Made by a program: the position numbers and the translations under genes
The notes under the pieces: model-generated
What the model was told of the DNA's origin: nothing
What the model saw: only the letters and a program-made list of their open reading frames with translations
Databases searched by the model: none
From: Deltaproteobacteria bacterium
GTDB taxonomy: Bacteria; Myxococcota_A; Polyangia; GCA-2747355; JADLHG01
Assembly (NCBI GenBank): GCA_020848905.1
Contig: JADLHG010000056.1
Location: 1 to 64,000, forward strand
Length of the DNA stretch: 64,000 nucleotides
Direction: 5' to 3'
Shown: one piece after another, positions 41,719-53,500 of the stretch
How the letters are laid out: each line of letters opens with the position of its first letter
How positions within the stretch are numbered: position 1 is the first letter of the stretch

Positions 41719-44552
41719 GTGCCGGCTCCCAAGGCGAGTTGCAGCTCCGCAAGTGTTAGGTCGTCGTTTTGAGGCCGAAGGAAGTCACGGGCCACGCTCC
41801 GCTTGTGCTCTACAAGTTGGTGGAGCTTCACGTCGAAGCCACCCTCGGGGTCCCCGGGATGGTGGAGCAGAGGGTAGTAGACGGTGACCGGGCGCGTTTG
41901 GCCGATGCGGTGGGCGCGGTCCGTCGCCTGATCCTCCTTGGCGGGGTTCCACCAGCGGCCATAGTGAATGACGTGGTTGGCCGCGACGATGTTCAGGCCG
42001 GTACCGGCAGCGAGAGGACTGAGGATGAGAACATCGAACCCCGTGCCGTCGGAAAAGCGGCGAATAGTCGCTAAGGCCCGCCTTCGGCGCTCGGGGTCGC
42101 CGTTCACGATGTCGACGCTCGCGAGGCGGAAGTGGCGTGAGATGATCTCGGCGAGCAAGTCCTGCATCTGCAGCCAGAGCGTGAAGACCAGCGCCTTCTC
42201 TCGCTTGGCTTCGATCTCCTCGAGAATGGAGAGGCACAGGCGGATCTTCGGACTCTCCTCTTCGACCTCTTTCCAGGTCCGAGTGGGCGAATCGGTTCCC
42301 GCTACGGCGCGGGAGAGCAAGACCGGATGCTGGTAGAGCTTCTGCAAGTCATGAAGGATTCCGAGGACCTTGTTCCGGGTGACGTGGGTGACGATTCTTT
42401 CACGACTCATCTGCGCTTCGGTCATGGGGATGCGGCGTTCGACGATGGTCTTGGGCGGGAGGTCGAGCGCCGTCTTGTCCCGTCGGAGCAGTCTGGACGT
42501 CGGTGCCGGGTAGCTGAGCGCCTCGCGTATGCGCTCAACTCCGGAACCGGCCGTCTCGTCGTAGTCACGCTTGAACTTGGGGAAGGTCGAGAAGGGATCC
42601 CCTGGCCGGAGGAAGTCGAATAGGGACCAAAGGTCCGAGAGGCGGTTCTCAACGGGCGTTCCCGTGACACAGATGCCGAAGCGCTTCTTGAGGCCACGGG
42701 CAGCGATGGCACACCCGGTATCAGGGTTCTTGATGTTCTGCGCCTCGTCGAGGATGACCACGTCGTAGTCGAGCGCGAGGAGACTGGGTTGATTGCCGGC
42801 GAGCGTTTGATAGTTGGTGAGGATCAGGTCGAAGGCGGAAATCCTGCGCGGATCGAGGTGGCCGGAAGGAGCCCGCAACGCTCGCTTTCGCTCGCCGTGG
42901 AGCGCGAGCACTCGCCCGAAAGCCGATTCGATGAAGAAGCGTCGCAACTCCTCGAGCCAGTTGTCTAGGAGGATGGTGGGACACACGACGAGTGACGGTA
43001 GTTGGAGCGAGACCCTCTCCGTCGAGGCTCGGCGAAGAGCCAGGAAGCAGGCGATCTGCAGGGTCTTGCCCAGTCCCATGTCGTCGGCGAGTAGGACTCC
43101 CGGCGGATGGTCCCCGGCCCTTTGTGCGGAAAGTGCATGGTGCCAGAGCCACGCAACGCCCGCGCGCTGATGGGGCTTGAGGTGAAGGCTTGGGCATAGG
43201 AGTCGCTCGAGCGTCGCCCAGGGTACGAGGCCTTCGTCGATCTCCAGGACCTGCGGCGCCGAGGGTTGGGACCCCTCGGCGGGGTCCCTGAGGATCGCCA
43301 CGAGGGCCCTGCCGCTCGCGGTGGAGGCTGGGGTCTCAGGCTCGGCACCTTCGTTTTCTGCCGAGCTCACCACCCGAGCCTGGTAGGTCTGGAGGTGCTC
43401 TCTGACGCAGCGCTCGAGCTCCGGGGATGGGTGCACCGCTCGGCCGTCGACGTTGATAGGAGTGGGGTCGTTCGTGGTCCGGCGCGACGTGAGTTGCGTA
43501 AGGAGAGCTTGAGCACTTGCGGGTGTCTGCAGGTCGAGACAGTGACGCCGCCCGTCCGAGGCGGTGACCTCAAGCCTGAGGAAGGGCACTGAAGGGTCGC
43601 GATCGGTGCGATACCAGTCCACCCCGAGAGATCGAACCTCGGCGTTGCGCCCGATGCGGAAGGGCGTGAACCCGATAACGCGGTCGCTATAGCGGGAAAG
43701 ATCGAGTGCCTTGTCGAAGTCGTCGAGGCCGGGAGGGATCCAGGAGGTCGGGTTCTCCAGCAGAGCTTCAGCCTTCCGTCGGAGAATGTTGCGCTGACGG
43801 CAGGCGGCTCGCGCCACGGTCTCGACATCTGGAGAGAGCAGAAGGTATTCGCGTCCGGGACGACTGATAATCGGGGAGTCGGGGTGCAAGTCGTCGAGGT
43901 CGAGCCGCACGCCGGATTGATCATCCGTCGAAATCTCAAGCTCGACGTTGAAGAGCCGTCCGCGCGTGTCCACCTCGAGTACCGGCGCCACCCGGCTGAG
44001 GCTTCGAATCTTGAATTGCGCGAGGTGATCATCGAGCGAGAATGCTACTGAGGCCCGCGTTCCCTGAAGGAGCGTCCCGGCGCGGTCAAGGATTGCACGC
44101 AGCCGGCCGAGCACCTCTAGCTGTGCCTCCTGGGGCTTCGATGATCGGGAGTTAAAGGCCTCCACGGTTTGCAGCGCCGTCCAGGAGATGGGGAGTACGC
44201 GGCGCGGATTACCGGGCGTCGTGCCATCGACCTTGAGGTGAAGGCACATCTCGTGGGCCCCGATGTGTCCGGTGCTTTCGAGCCGAAGCTCCTGCCCGTC
44301 GAGCCCGAGGAGCAGCGCGAAGGCTTCGTGTTGCGAGACCCATTGCTCCTCGTCCGCTGCGTCCTCAATCGGCAGCTTTCCCGCATCGGTCCAGAGGGCG
44401 ACCGGCAGCTCGAGGTGCACGTCGGCCGACCAAATCTCCTTCGAGAAGGCAGACAGAGCGCCCCATTCCTTCAACCACCGGCGAGCTCCGGAATACGCCG
44501 GAGAATCGAGGCGTGGGCCTTCGACGCTGAGCTGGACGACGGGCGGCTTCAT
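41715..44552 (-). CDS. zorD: ZorD: SNF2-type helicase of Zorya
   Basis: A 945-residue SNF2 ATPase; start ATG 44550-44552. The first 430 residues are an unrecognised beta-rich region. The helicase part has GVLLADDMGLGKT (K496), VVILDEAQNIKNP (D602), VTGTPVENRLSDLWSL, LVFTLWLQM and the SNF2 C-terminal motifs NVVAANHVIHYGRWWNPAKEDQ and DRAHRIGQ. The helicase ends about 40 residues before the C-terminus, so there is no room for a C-terminal nuclease domain. First gene of the operon, unlike the usual zorABCD order. In Zorya it processes DNA at the infection site. Confidence 0.9.
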   Translation of the reverse strand: MKPPVVQLSVEGPRLDSPAYSGARRWLKEWGALSAFSKEIWSADVHLELPVALWTDAGKLPIEDAADEEQWVSQHEAFALLLGLDGQELRLESTGHIGAHEMCLHLKVDGTTPGNPRRVLPISWTALQTVEAFNSRSSKPQEAQLEVLGRLRAILDRAGTLLQGTRASVAFSLDDHLAQFKIRSLSRVAPVLEVDTRGRLFNVELEISTDDQSGVRLDLDDLHPDSPIISRPGREYLLLSPDVETVARAACRQRNILRRKAEALLENPTSWIPPGLDDFDKALDLSRYSDRVIGFTPFRIGRNAEVRSLGVDWYRTDRDPSVPFLRLEVTASDGRRHCLDLQTPASAQALLTQLTSRRTTNDPTPINVDGRAVHPSPELERCVREHLQTYQARVVSSAENEGAEPETPASTASGRALVAILRDPAEGSQPSAPQVLEIDEGLVPWATLERLLCPSLHLKPHQRAGVAWLWHHALSAQRAGDHPPGVLLADDMGLGKTLQIACFLALRRASTERVSLQLPSLVVCPTILLDNWLEELRRFFIESAFGRVLALHGERKRALRAPSGHLDPRRISAFDLILTNYQTLAGNQPSLLALDYDVVILDEAQNIKNPDTGCAIAARGLKKRFGICVTGTPVENRLSDLWSLFDFLRPGDPFSTFPKFKRDYDETAGSGVERIREALSYPAPTSRLLRRDKTALDLPPKTIVERRIPMTEAQMSRERIVTHVTRNKVLGILHDLQKLYQHPVLLSRAVAGTDSPTRTWKEVEEESPKIRLCLSILEEIEAKREKALVFTLWLQMQDLLAEIISRHFRLASVDIVNGDPERRRRALATIRRFSDGTGFDVLILSPLAAGTGLNIVAANHVIHYGRWWNPAKEDQATDRAHRIGQTRPVTVYYPLLHHPGDPEGGFDVKLHQLVEHKRSVARDFLRPQNDDLTLAELQLALGAGT

Positions 44553-44855
44553 GCGTGGGCCCCATATCGCTCGTGGGGATTGACAAGCTCCGCCTGCGGC
44601 GGGGATGCAGTGGCGAGGGCCAACGGCGCCAACGGGCCACGTGGGTGGGTAGGAAGCGATGCCCAGTGACGGAGGCGATGATCCGACCGTCGCACGGACA
44701 TGGTGATGGACAAGGTATCGAACCCCACTGAGATGCCTATGAGTGTATCACTCACAAGCCAGACCTGGGAGCCCCTGGAGCGAGGTGCTCGGTGCGGCGG
44801 TGGGCACGACTCCAAGGGTCCATCACCGCAAGGGTGTCACGGGATCCCGTCACTG
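44553..44855. promoter_or_regulatory. Upstream region of zorD with palindrome
   Basis: A 303-base stretch between two genes read in the same direction (leftward), holding the zorD promoter. It contains TGAGTG-tat-CACTCA at 44740-44754, a perfect 6-bp-arm palindrome and possible operator, about 190 bases upstream of zorD. It has a lower GC content than its surroundings near 44700-44760, as expected for a promoter. I cannot place convincing -35/-10 boxes. Confidence 0.45.
44740..44754. repeat. Palindrome TGAGTG-tat-CACTCA
   Basis: Perfect inverted repeat with 6-base arms and a 3-base centre, in the non-coding region upstream of zorD. Suits a dimeric repressor site, but no adjacent regulator gene is present. 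Confidence 0.5.
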
Positions 44856-47588
44856 TTACGGCGCTGACCCTGGAGGGTCGGGCTCGATCACCTCCTCGTC
44901 GTCAGGCAGCCCAGGGTCGTCGGGGCGCGGGAGGGTGAAGCGCACGACGGCGGCGGTGACGAGCTGGTAGGAGGGCATCACGCCCGGGCCGAGCTCGGCG
45001 ATGAGCTGTTGCAGGAGGCGCTCGGCCTCGGCGTTGCCGAGGGTAGCGGCCTGCTCGAGGAAGGCGGCGTCGCAGAAGGGGGGCAGGCTCCGCAGGCCGG
45101 CGGCGGAGTAGAGCTTGCGCAGCGCGGTCGCGGCCTCGGGCCTCGGGCGGAGCTCGCGGTCGATGAAGACGGTGTCGAAGCTGCGCGTCTCTCGGCCGTC
45201 GGGGTGCTTGGCCGCGAGGACGTAGTTGAGCTGCAGGCCCTCGAGGCCGCGGAGCTCGGGGCCCGCGTGGACGGTGCGCTTGGCGAGGAGCCCACCGTGG
45301 GCGTAGCTCGTGGTCTGCTCGATGAGCGCGTCGAAGAGCCGGTGTCCGAAGGTGAAGAGCTCGGCTCCCGGGGTGCGCTTGAGCACCTCCCGGTCGAAGG
45401 CCAGCAGGTCGTAGCGCGCGGCGATCTTGGGGGAGGTGCGCAGGTGGGGAGGCGTGGCGAGCGAGAAGAGCCCCGGCCTCTGCTCGTCGAGACGGCGGCC
45501 ACGGAAGTAGGTCTGGGTGAAACCCCGGATGTCCTCGAGGCTGACCTCCGGCTGGTGGCGGTCCCACTCTCCGATGCTGAAGCGGTCGAGCGAGGAGAAG
45601 AGGGCCGCCATTCTCTCGGTGGCCTGCTGGGCGCACTTGATGGCCTCGTCGATCTCGCGCTGCGACCGGGCGAGCCCGTCGTCGCTCGTCAAAGCCCGGC
45701 GATAGAGCGCGGGCAGGTCGACCTCCGCCTCGAGGGTGCCGAGAATGGACTCGTGAAGATCTTCGGGGTTGTCCTGGACCTCGCGCAGCGCGCGCTCGAC
45801 GGCGGCGAGCTTCAGGTCCAGGTAGAGGCGCAGCTTGTTCTCGAGAGTCCCCTCGTTGTGCAGGTTGAGGACGAGCACGCGCCGCTTCTGCCCGTAGCGC
45901 TCGAGCCGTCCGATGCGTTGCTGCAGGCGCATGGGGTTCCAGGGAAGGTCGTAGTTGAAGAGGAGGTGGCAGTTCTCGTGCAGGTTGAGGCCCTCGCCCC
46001 CTGCCTCGGTGCTGATCAGGAAGCCGCCTTTCGTGCGGAGGTCTTCCACGCTGTGACGCTTGGCGTTCAGGCCCATCCCGCCGTGAATCAGCGCGATGTG
46101 GGTGTCTGGATAGGTGCCCGCGAGGGAGGCCTGTAGCATCTCTTGTGTGGCGCGATATTCGGTGAAGATGAGCACGCCGCCTTCAAAGTCCGGCTGGCTC
46201 CTGAGAGTCGCCACGTGCTCGAGAAAGACGGCGGCCTTGCGTCCGTCGCCCAGTCGACCGGCGCGCTCGACGAGCTCCTTCAGGTAGCGGGCCTCCTCCT
46301 CGAAGAACGACGGGTCGAAGAGCTCCTCGAGCTTTTCCTGCTGCTCCCCCTCGAAGCGCGCGTCCTGCTCCTGGGCCTCCTGACGCGGGCGTTGAGGCCG
46401 TCGGGCGCCGGTCAGCCCGGCCAGCCGGTTCTGGAGAGCCGAGCGGATGGCGGCGGGGCTGCTCGCGGCGAGCTTGAGGAACGTCGTCATTACGAGGGCC
46501 AGGATCCGCTGGCGTCCCTCCTCGAGGCGCTTGGCGGCGCCGTAGGCTACTTTGACGTAGGTCTCGAGAGCCTCGAGGAAGGCCAGCTCGTCGTCGCCCG
46601 GCGTGACCTCGACCGAGCGCACGTCGTGCCCCTTGAAGATCGGCTGACCCTGCGCATCCGTGACCTCGGACTTGCGGTTACGGGTCATGACCTCGCGGAG
46701 CCTGGGCAGGTTCGCCTCGAGGGACTTGGCCGGATCCTTCTGGGAGAAGAGGTCGGGGCGCAGGAGGTGCAGGAGGAGGGCGAAGCGGGCGTCGTCACCC
46801 TGGTGCGGCGTGGCGGTGGCACAGATCAAGATGCGCGTCTTTTCTCGCAGGAGCTCGAGGAGCTGGTAGTTCTGCGTGCGGCGCACGGAGCCGTCCTCTT
46901 CGAGGCGGGCGGTGAGCTTGTGGGCCTCGTCGACGATCAGGAGGTCCCAGTCGGTCGTGTTCTCGAGGGCGGGCTTGCGCTTCGGCCGCTTGAGGGCATC
47001 GAGGGAGGCGATCACGCGCGGAAAGCGACTCCAGGCGTCGGCCCGCAGGTCGAAGAAGTCCCGGTTGAAGATGTCGAAGTAGATGCCGAAGAGGGCCTCG
47101 AGCTGTTCCTGCCACTGCAGCGTGAGCCCGGCGGGGGTGATGATCAGGACGCGTTGCGCCTGCTTGCGGGAGGAAAGCGCCGAGAGCAGGAGGCCAACCT
47201 CGACGGTCTTGCCCATCCCGACGTCGTCGGCGAGGAGGTGGTTGGCGTGGGGGGCCGAGAGGATACGGTCGGCGGTCAGCACCTGGTGCGGCAGCATATC
47301 GACGCGCGCGGCGGTGAGGGCGGCCGAGCGACTGCTGACCACCTGCAGGAGCGTGGCCATCGTACGCAGGTCGTACTTCCAGGCGGAATCGAAGCGCCCG
47401 CGACGGAGGCAGCCGAGCGCGTCGTCGACGGGATCGAGGTCGGCGGCGTCGACGGTCAGGAAGGCTCCGCTCGAGAGCACCTCGACGACAGCCTGCGTTA
47501 TGCCCGCGATGGTGGAGACGCGCACGACCTTGGCCAGGCCGTCGAAGCGGCGAGCCCGGGAGATGACGGTGGCCTCAGGCGGAAGCAT
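44856..47588 (-). CDS. SNF2/RapA-like helicase, DrmD-like
   Basis: A 910-residue SNF2-family ATPase; start ATG 47586-47588 with GAGGAG eight bases upstream, inside the end of the sacsin-like gene (14-base overlap, so coupled). Motifs: DDVGMGKTVE (K127), DEAHKL (D220-H223), CATATPHQGD, the SNF2 C-terminal motifs FTEYRATQEM, TEAGGEGLNL and NYDLPWNPMRLQQRIGRLERYGQ. The tail of about 300 residues is unrecognised. Of the defence helicases, the DISARM SNF2 protein DrmD and RapA-type remodellers look closest by motif style, but no drmA, drmB or drmC is present. Likely translocates on DNA in concert with the giant sacsin-like protein. Confidence 0.87.
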   Translation of the reverse strand: MLPPEATVISRARRFDGLAKVVRVSTIAGITQAVVEVLSSGAFLTVDAADLDPVDDALGCLRRGRFDSAWKYDLRTMATLLQVVSSRSAALTAARVDMLPHQVLTADRILSAPHANHLLADDVGMGKTVEVGLLLSALSSRKQAQRVLIITPAGLTLQWQEQLEALFGIYFDIFNRDFFDLRADAWSRFPRVIASLDALKRPKRKPALENTTDWDLLIVDEAHKLTARLEEDGSVRRTQNYQLLELLREKTRILICATATPHQGDDARFALLLHLLRPDLFSQKDPAKSLEANLPRLREVMTRNRKSEVTDAQGQPIFKGHDVRSVEVTPGDDELAFLEALETYVKVAYGAAKRLEEGRQRILALVMTTFLKLAASSPAAIRSALQNRLAGLTGARRPQRPRQEAQEQDARFEGEQQEKLEELFDPSFFEEEARYLKELVERAGRLGDGRKAAVFLEHVATLRSQPDFEGGVLIFTEYRATQEMLQASLAGTYPDTHIALIHGGMGLNAKRHSVEDLRTKGGFLISTEAGGEGLNLHENCHLLFNYDLPWNPMRLQQRIGRLERYGQKRRVLVLNLHNEGTLENKLRLYLDLKLAAVERALREVQDNPEDLHESILGTLEAEVDLPALYRRALTSDDGLARSQREIDEAIKCAQQATERMAALFSSLDRFSIGEWDRHQPEVSLEDIRGFTQTYFRGRRLDEQRPGLFSLATPPHLRTSPKIAARYDLLAFDREVLKRTPGAELFTFGHRLFDALIEQTTSYAHGGLLAKRTVHAGPELRGLEGLQLNYVLAAKHPDGRETRSFDTVFIDRELRPRPEAATALRKLYSAAGLRSLPPFCDAAFLEQAATLGNAEAERLLQQLIAELGPGVMPSYQLVTAAVVRFTLPRPDDPGLPDDEEVIEPDPPGSAP

Positions 47589-50500
47589 CGATGAGCTCCT
47601 CGTCGGCAGGGTGCGAGGACGCGTCCCGTCGTTCGGGACAGGGGAGCGTGCAGGAGGCGTCGGGCCGGGCCGCGCTGCACCGGGAACACCGCGTGCGTTG
47701 ATAGTGCATGAAGGGGGCGTCGTAGTGGTTTTCGAAGTGGTCGGAGACGCCGGCCTGGGCGACGAGGCTCGCGAGGGACTCGCTGAAGACGTAGTTCTCG
47801 TCGTAGCGCGAGAAGGGCCGCTCGGCGTCGTCGAAACGGGGCAGAAGCCCCGTGCGGGCCACGAAGCGGCGCGTGTGCCGGGAGGGATAGTAGGCCGCCT
47901 GCTCGAGGACGCGGCGCCGCGTCTCGTCGTGACCCCAGACGCCGAGGCGGAGCATCTCGCGCACGACGTAGAATGCCTGCTTGCCGATGCTCTGCCCGAG
48001 GCCCTTGATCTCGGCGCGCTCGCCGGGGAGCTTGCCGCTGCGGAAGAAATCGGCGATCTCGGCGGGCTGGCCGGCAGCGACCTCGTGGAGCCGCTCGACG
48101 AAGCCGTGGTTTCGAACCAGGAGCTTGGCCTTCTCGAAGTCGTAGAGCAGACGCCAGTAATAGGTCCAGTCTCGTAGGAATCCTGAGCGGTCGTCGAAAT
48201 AGGCGTCGAGGCTGGCCTTGACGATCTGGTGGAACGCCGGCGTGCCGTTCGCGTCAAACAGACGATCGAAGTGCCCTTCGCGGGCGAAATGGTGCAGGAA
48301 CTCGCGCCCCTCGTCAGTCCGGCGACCAGTCTGCATCACCGTGGAGATGGCGAGCAGGCGAAACCAGAGGTGCTGGCCATCCACGTCGTGGAAGCGTTCG
48401 AGGACCCCCCTCAGCTCCTCGTTCGTCGGGGCCGGCGAAGCCAGGCCGAGCGCCTCGCCGTAGCTGTTGAGCGTGTAGGCCGCGCGCTCGTGCGGGTGCT
48501 CGTCTTTCCACCAGTCGGCGAGTTCTCGGAGGAGGGTGAGTTTCTCGCGGTCTCCCACGGGCGGTCGTTCGGTCGGCGCCGGGGCCGTCGCGGCCTTGAG
48601 GGCGTCGGGGAAGAGGGAGATACGCAGCCCCTTGTCCAGGCCCTCCCACACGTCGTCCGGTACGAGGGGCCTGAGGAAGCTGAGCCTGCGAAGCGTGACG
48701 TCCGCGAGCTTCACGTCCCCGTGCCCGTAGTCCTTCCACCGCTGGGAGAGGTACTGCAGCAGGGCCACGGCGTGGGCCTCCTTCCTTGTCGCGGCCAGCG
48801 CGGCGTCGTGGACCTCGTCATCGGTCAGGAGGTCGGACAGCTCGAGGTGGCCGCGAAGCCAGCCGGCGTTCTCTCCGGTTAACGGCAGCTGGCGGATGTC
48901 GATGCTTCGGCCGGGCGCGACAAGGCCAGACAGCTCCTCGACGGGCCACCAGGCGTTGTCGGGGAGGCGGTGCTGGCCGTCCCTCGCGGGGACGCACTCA
49001 ACCGCCCGCAGGGCGCGCAGAAGGGCGTCGCGTTCTTGGTCACGGTTGGGATCGCGCCGCTCCCGCGCCTCGAGGGGGCGGTAGTAGCCCGCGATGGCCT
49101 GCAAGACCTTCCCGGCGGGAAGCTGCGCGGCGGCGCCGTAGAGCCTCCGGACGAGTCGCTCGGCGTCCCAGAGTCCCTGCCGGACCTGAAGGCGGTCGAG
49201 CGCCTCGACCGCCGCGTCGTCGAGGAAGTGCACGGTCGGCGCGCCCGCCCAGGCGCTGCGCACGGCTTCGTAGACGCCGATGAGGTGCTTTGGGCCCCGC
49301 GCCATCTCTTTCGACGAGACGAGCTGGCCCTGCCGTGTGAGGAACACGCGCTCCTCGGCCTCCAGGAGGTGCGTGAAGGCGGTCCGCAACGGGTCGAGGA
49401 CGTCATCGGGATCGCCCGGCTGCCGCGGGGCGACGACCAACGTATAGAGGGAGCGCACCGCGGCCGCGTCCTCCCGCCAGTGCCGAAACATCGCCTTCAG
49501 GCTGTCCTCGAGCAGCTCGCCGAGGGCGCGGCCGATCTCCCAGTTGCAGGCGAAGGCCGGTCGTTCGCGGCCGATGCGCGCCCGGCCCGCGTCGGTGGCG
49601 AAGGCGCCGTGAACGGCGAAGGGGAAACCGTGCGAATCCTCGGTCGGCAGGTAGAGCGCGACGGTGCGCATCGCGAGTGGTAACGGATCGATGCCCTGAC
49701 CGCTGGTTCGGAGGCGGAAGGCCAGAGCGAAGTCGGCTCGCCGTGCGCCGCCGTGCTCGCCGTAGTCGACGCGCTTCTCGCCGTGGATGACGAGATAGTC
49801 GCCGAGCCGAGCCGCGCCCTCGCCCTGATTGGCGCCTGGGTCGGGCGTCTCGAAACCGAGTCGGACCTTCTTCGCGAGGACGGCAGCGCGGCCCGCGAGG
49901 GAAAAGTCCTCCGTGTCCCGGGTCAGCGTGACGCGCAAGGCGGATTGTCCGCCCGCCGCTTCGCGCTGGAGGTCCAGGCGCCGCAGGTGCGCGAGGAAGA
50001 GGAGGTGCGAGGCCGGAATCGTGACGAGCGCTTCGAGATTGGCTCGGACGGCCTGATAATCGGCCTTGGCGCTTTCGCGTCGACTCGACACCTCGCAGAG
50101 AAAGCGCGTTTCCTCCTCGCGCAGACGGCCTGCGTCGCTGTCGTAGAGCTCGTCGAAGTAGTCCTCGAACCACTCCGGCAGAATGAAATGGTCGATGGTG
50201 AAGTGGTAGGGGTGGGAGAGGACCCGAACGCGGTGGCAGAGCCGGAAGATCGACTTGAAGCCGAGGCCGAAGCGGCCGATCTCGCCCTGGCCCTGGCGCT
50301 TCTCGGAGCCTCCGAGGGAGAGGATGCGCTGCACGTCGGCGCGAGGGGCGCCGGACTCATCCGGCTTGTCGAAGCGGCGTCCGGCGTGGGCGAGCGTGAA
50401 CCGGTCGGTGGAAAAGACGAGCCGTGCCCACGGAACAGCAGGACGCGCGTCGGCGGCCTGGCTGGCGTAGGCATCCTCCACGTTCTGGAGCAGCTCGCGA

Positions 50501-53500
50501 AACACGCAGGCGGTGGTGGTGTAGCCGCGCTCGTGGACGAGTGTGCGGCGAAGCTCGTCGAGACGAGCGGCCGTCAGCTCCTTGCGCAGCTTCCCATAGC
50601 CCCCCTGGCCGCGGGCCTTCCCCCAGGCCTTGCGAAGCGCGTCGTCGGCCGAGGTCAAGATAAGCTGGCCGAGAAGTAGATCCAGGTTCTCGTCGGCGAG
50701 CCTGGCAATCTCCCTCTGGGCCTCCTGGGTCTCCGCCTCTCGCTGCTCTCGTTCGTTCTCCTTCCGCTCGGCGACGCGGTTGTGTTCCTTCAGGGCCTTC
50801 CGTTTGCGGTAGGTCGCTGCGTGCTTTGTCGCGAGGTAGCAGTTCCAGACGCCGTCTCGATGCTCGGCGTAGGCGGAGACCTCCTTCGCCATCTTGAGCG
50901 GGTCTCCCTCGCCCACCTTCACCGAGAGGTGACGCCTGATGGTCGCGGCGAAGGCAGCCGTTCCCGGCGCCGACGCGAGCTCGGCGTCCGGCGGGAGACG
51001 CAGGTCCTCCTCGAGGTTCTCTCGCACGAGCTCGCGGAAGGCCGCGTCGTACTCGGCGGGGTAGCTGGGGGCGAGGGCGAGCTCCTTGGCCTCCGCGATC
51101 CCGCCGCCTGGTCCGACGCGGAACCGCTCGTCGTCGACCACGCCGAGGGTGGTGCAGAAGCCGGGCTCGGTGGCGAGGGCGCGGTGGAGGCGGTGTACAT
51201 GCCGCTTGGCATCGGCGAGGATCTTGGGCACGAGCGGGTGGGCTCCGCGCAGGATGCCCAGCTCGGCGGCCTCGAGGGTGTCGGCATGGGTCAGCACGAC
51301 GCGCTCGTGGGCGGCGAACCAGGGGCGACGCGGGTCGGCGGCCTGCAGCACGCGCGTGGCGGCGAGGGCAGCGTGGACCTCGAGCTCGGAGAGGCGTCTC
51401 GGCTCGTTGCCGCTCGGCCGGCGGCCCAGGGCTCGGAGAAGTCGCAGAGACAGGTCGGTGTCGCTGGGCAACGCCAGGCGATTGTCCACGACATCCAGCT
51501 CGGGGACGCGGAAGGCCGCCTCCAGGAAGCGCCGTATGGCCTCGTCGGGTTCGACGATCACCTCGACGCTGCTGCCGAAGAGGGGCGTCACCACGTCTCC
51601 CACCCGAGCGTCACGGACGGAGGCCGAGCGGCGATCCTCCGAGGTCGCCGGCTGAAGCCAGGTAGTGGAGCAGTCGGTGCGTACGAAGGGGCGCACGAGC
51701 TCGACTCGGCCTTCCGCGCGCAGGGCCTCGAAGGCGGCCTGCACGTCGGGGTTCTCGGCCCAGAGGGTGCCCAGGTCCTCCCAGGCTGCGCGTCCGTCTG
51801 CGGAGCTCCGTCGACTGGCGGAGAGACGGTGCTCGAGAAGGCTTCGGAGCTGCGCCTCGTTGGGCTGTCGTGACAAGACGAGCAGCGACGCCTTCTCGAG
51901 CTCGCCTAGCTCCTCGAGGTGCTTGCGCCAGGTCGCGCCGAGGTCCACGCGTGGGAGATCCGATTCCGCGAGCGCCCGGTTGAGGCCCCGGTCATTGGTG
52001 GCGGGACCTACCAGGGCGTCAAGAGGACGCAGAAGCTCGGTGCTGCCGGTGGCGGGAATCCAGGCCGCGCTCGTCAGAGCCGTGAGAACCTCCGAGGCAC
52101 GTGAGCCTCGTTCGTGCCAGCGCCGTCGGGCGAGGGCGGCGAGGTAGCCAACGAGGGCCCAGGCCTCCGAGTCGCTGGAAACTTGCTGCGCGGCGCGGGC
52201 GAGGTGCGAGGTTTCGGGCTCGAACTCGCGGGGGAGTCCAAGTCCACGCTCGAACCGTTCGGCCAGGGCGTCCGCCGTGCGCCCCGTGCCTCCGGCATAG
52301 TGCTCGAGGTCGATGCCCTGGGCCTCGGGGAGCAGGCGGCGCAGGACCGAGGCCGGCAATGGCGCCGGGAAGGCCGACACGGCCAGCTCGTTGGCTGGCC
52401 TCCATTCCGTGGGCCCGGCGACCTTCAGCCGTGTGGCGCCCGCGAGCTCGGCGCGGAGGGTCGTACGTCGATCTTTGGGCTGACGATCGAAGAGATCGAT
52501 CAGCCAGTCGACCAGCTTGGGCGATGGTGCTGGCAATCCCTCAAGGGCCTCGAGGACGAGGGCTGCCGGCGGCGTCCCGTTCTGGGCCTGGCGGACGAGG
52601 TCTCGAAGGAGCTCTCGCACTTCACGAGGGTAGGCTTGCTCGTCCAGGCAAGGGACGTGGTCGCGGAGCTCGGGGTGGTAGTCGTTCAGGAGCTCGTCGA
52701 GCGAGAGATCATCCAGGGAGACCTTCTTGCCGGTGGGGCCCTCCTTCGTCTTGCCCAGCACCTTGAGGCCGTTCCGCATGCGTGTTCGTTCCACCCCTCC
52801 GAGTGGATTACCGGAGACGGCGAGGCTCAACAGCCGGAGCAGGAGGAGCTCGCGGTCCGGTTGAGGAGGCGCCTCGACGTCTACAAACTCGGCGATCGCG
52901 TCCCTACGGAACTGCTGGTCGTGGATCGTGCTGCTGCCTGAGGCCCACTGCTCGACGTGCGGATCCAGGATCGGCATCGCCGGCCAGAGCGCGAGCACGA
53001 GGTCCCGCTCCTGCCGCTCACTTTCCCACCTGCGTGCCGCCTTCGGTGAGACGAGGCGCCGCGCGTCCAACGCGGTCGGCAGAAACTCCACCTGCTCGAG
53101 CTGGCGTTCGATGCCCTGCACGCGGAAGTGACGGCGGAGCTCGAAGAGCGGGCCGTACCAGTCGAGCCCCCGCTGGTTGCGCTCGAGCACTGCCGGCTCC
53201 TGGCTCAGGAAGCGCTGAAGATGATGAGGCGCCAGGCGCTCTGCCTTCACGCTCTCGAGGAGGAGATGAAGATGGCGTGCGCCAAGGTCCAGGTCCTCCC
53301 GATCCCTTGCCGCGTCACGAACGACTTTCACGGGCACATCTGGCGATGCATCGCTCAAGAACCACCGGGCCGGGCCGCCGTCGGCGACCTTCACGAAGGC
53401 GTCAAAGGCCGCTGCGTCGGCTGCGACGAGGACGTGCTCCGGAGTGGCGAGCGTGCCGTCGTGGGCTGGAAGGAAGGGTTCTCGATCCCGGAAGGCCAGC

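Noticed and set aside
44856-47588. Assigning the SNF2 gene to a DISARM system
   Set aside because: drmA, drmB, drmC and a dedicated DISARM methyltransferase are absent, so only a DrmD-like label is justified.
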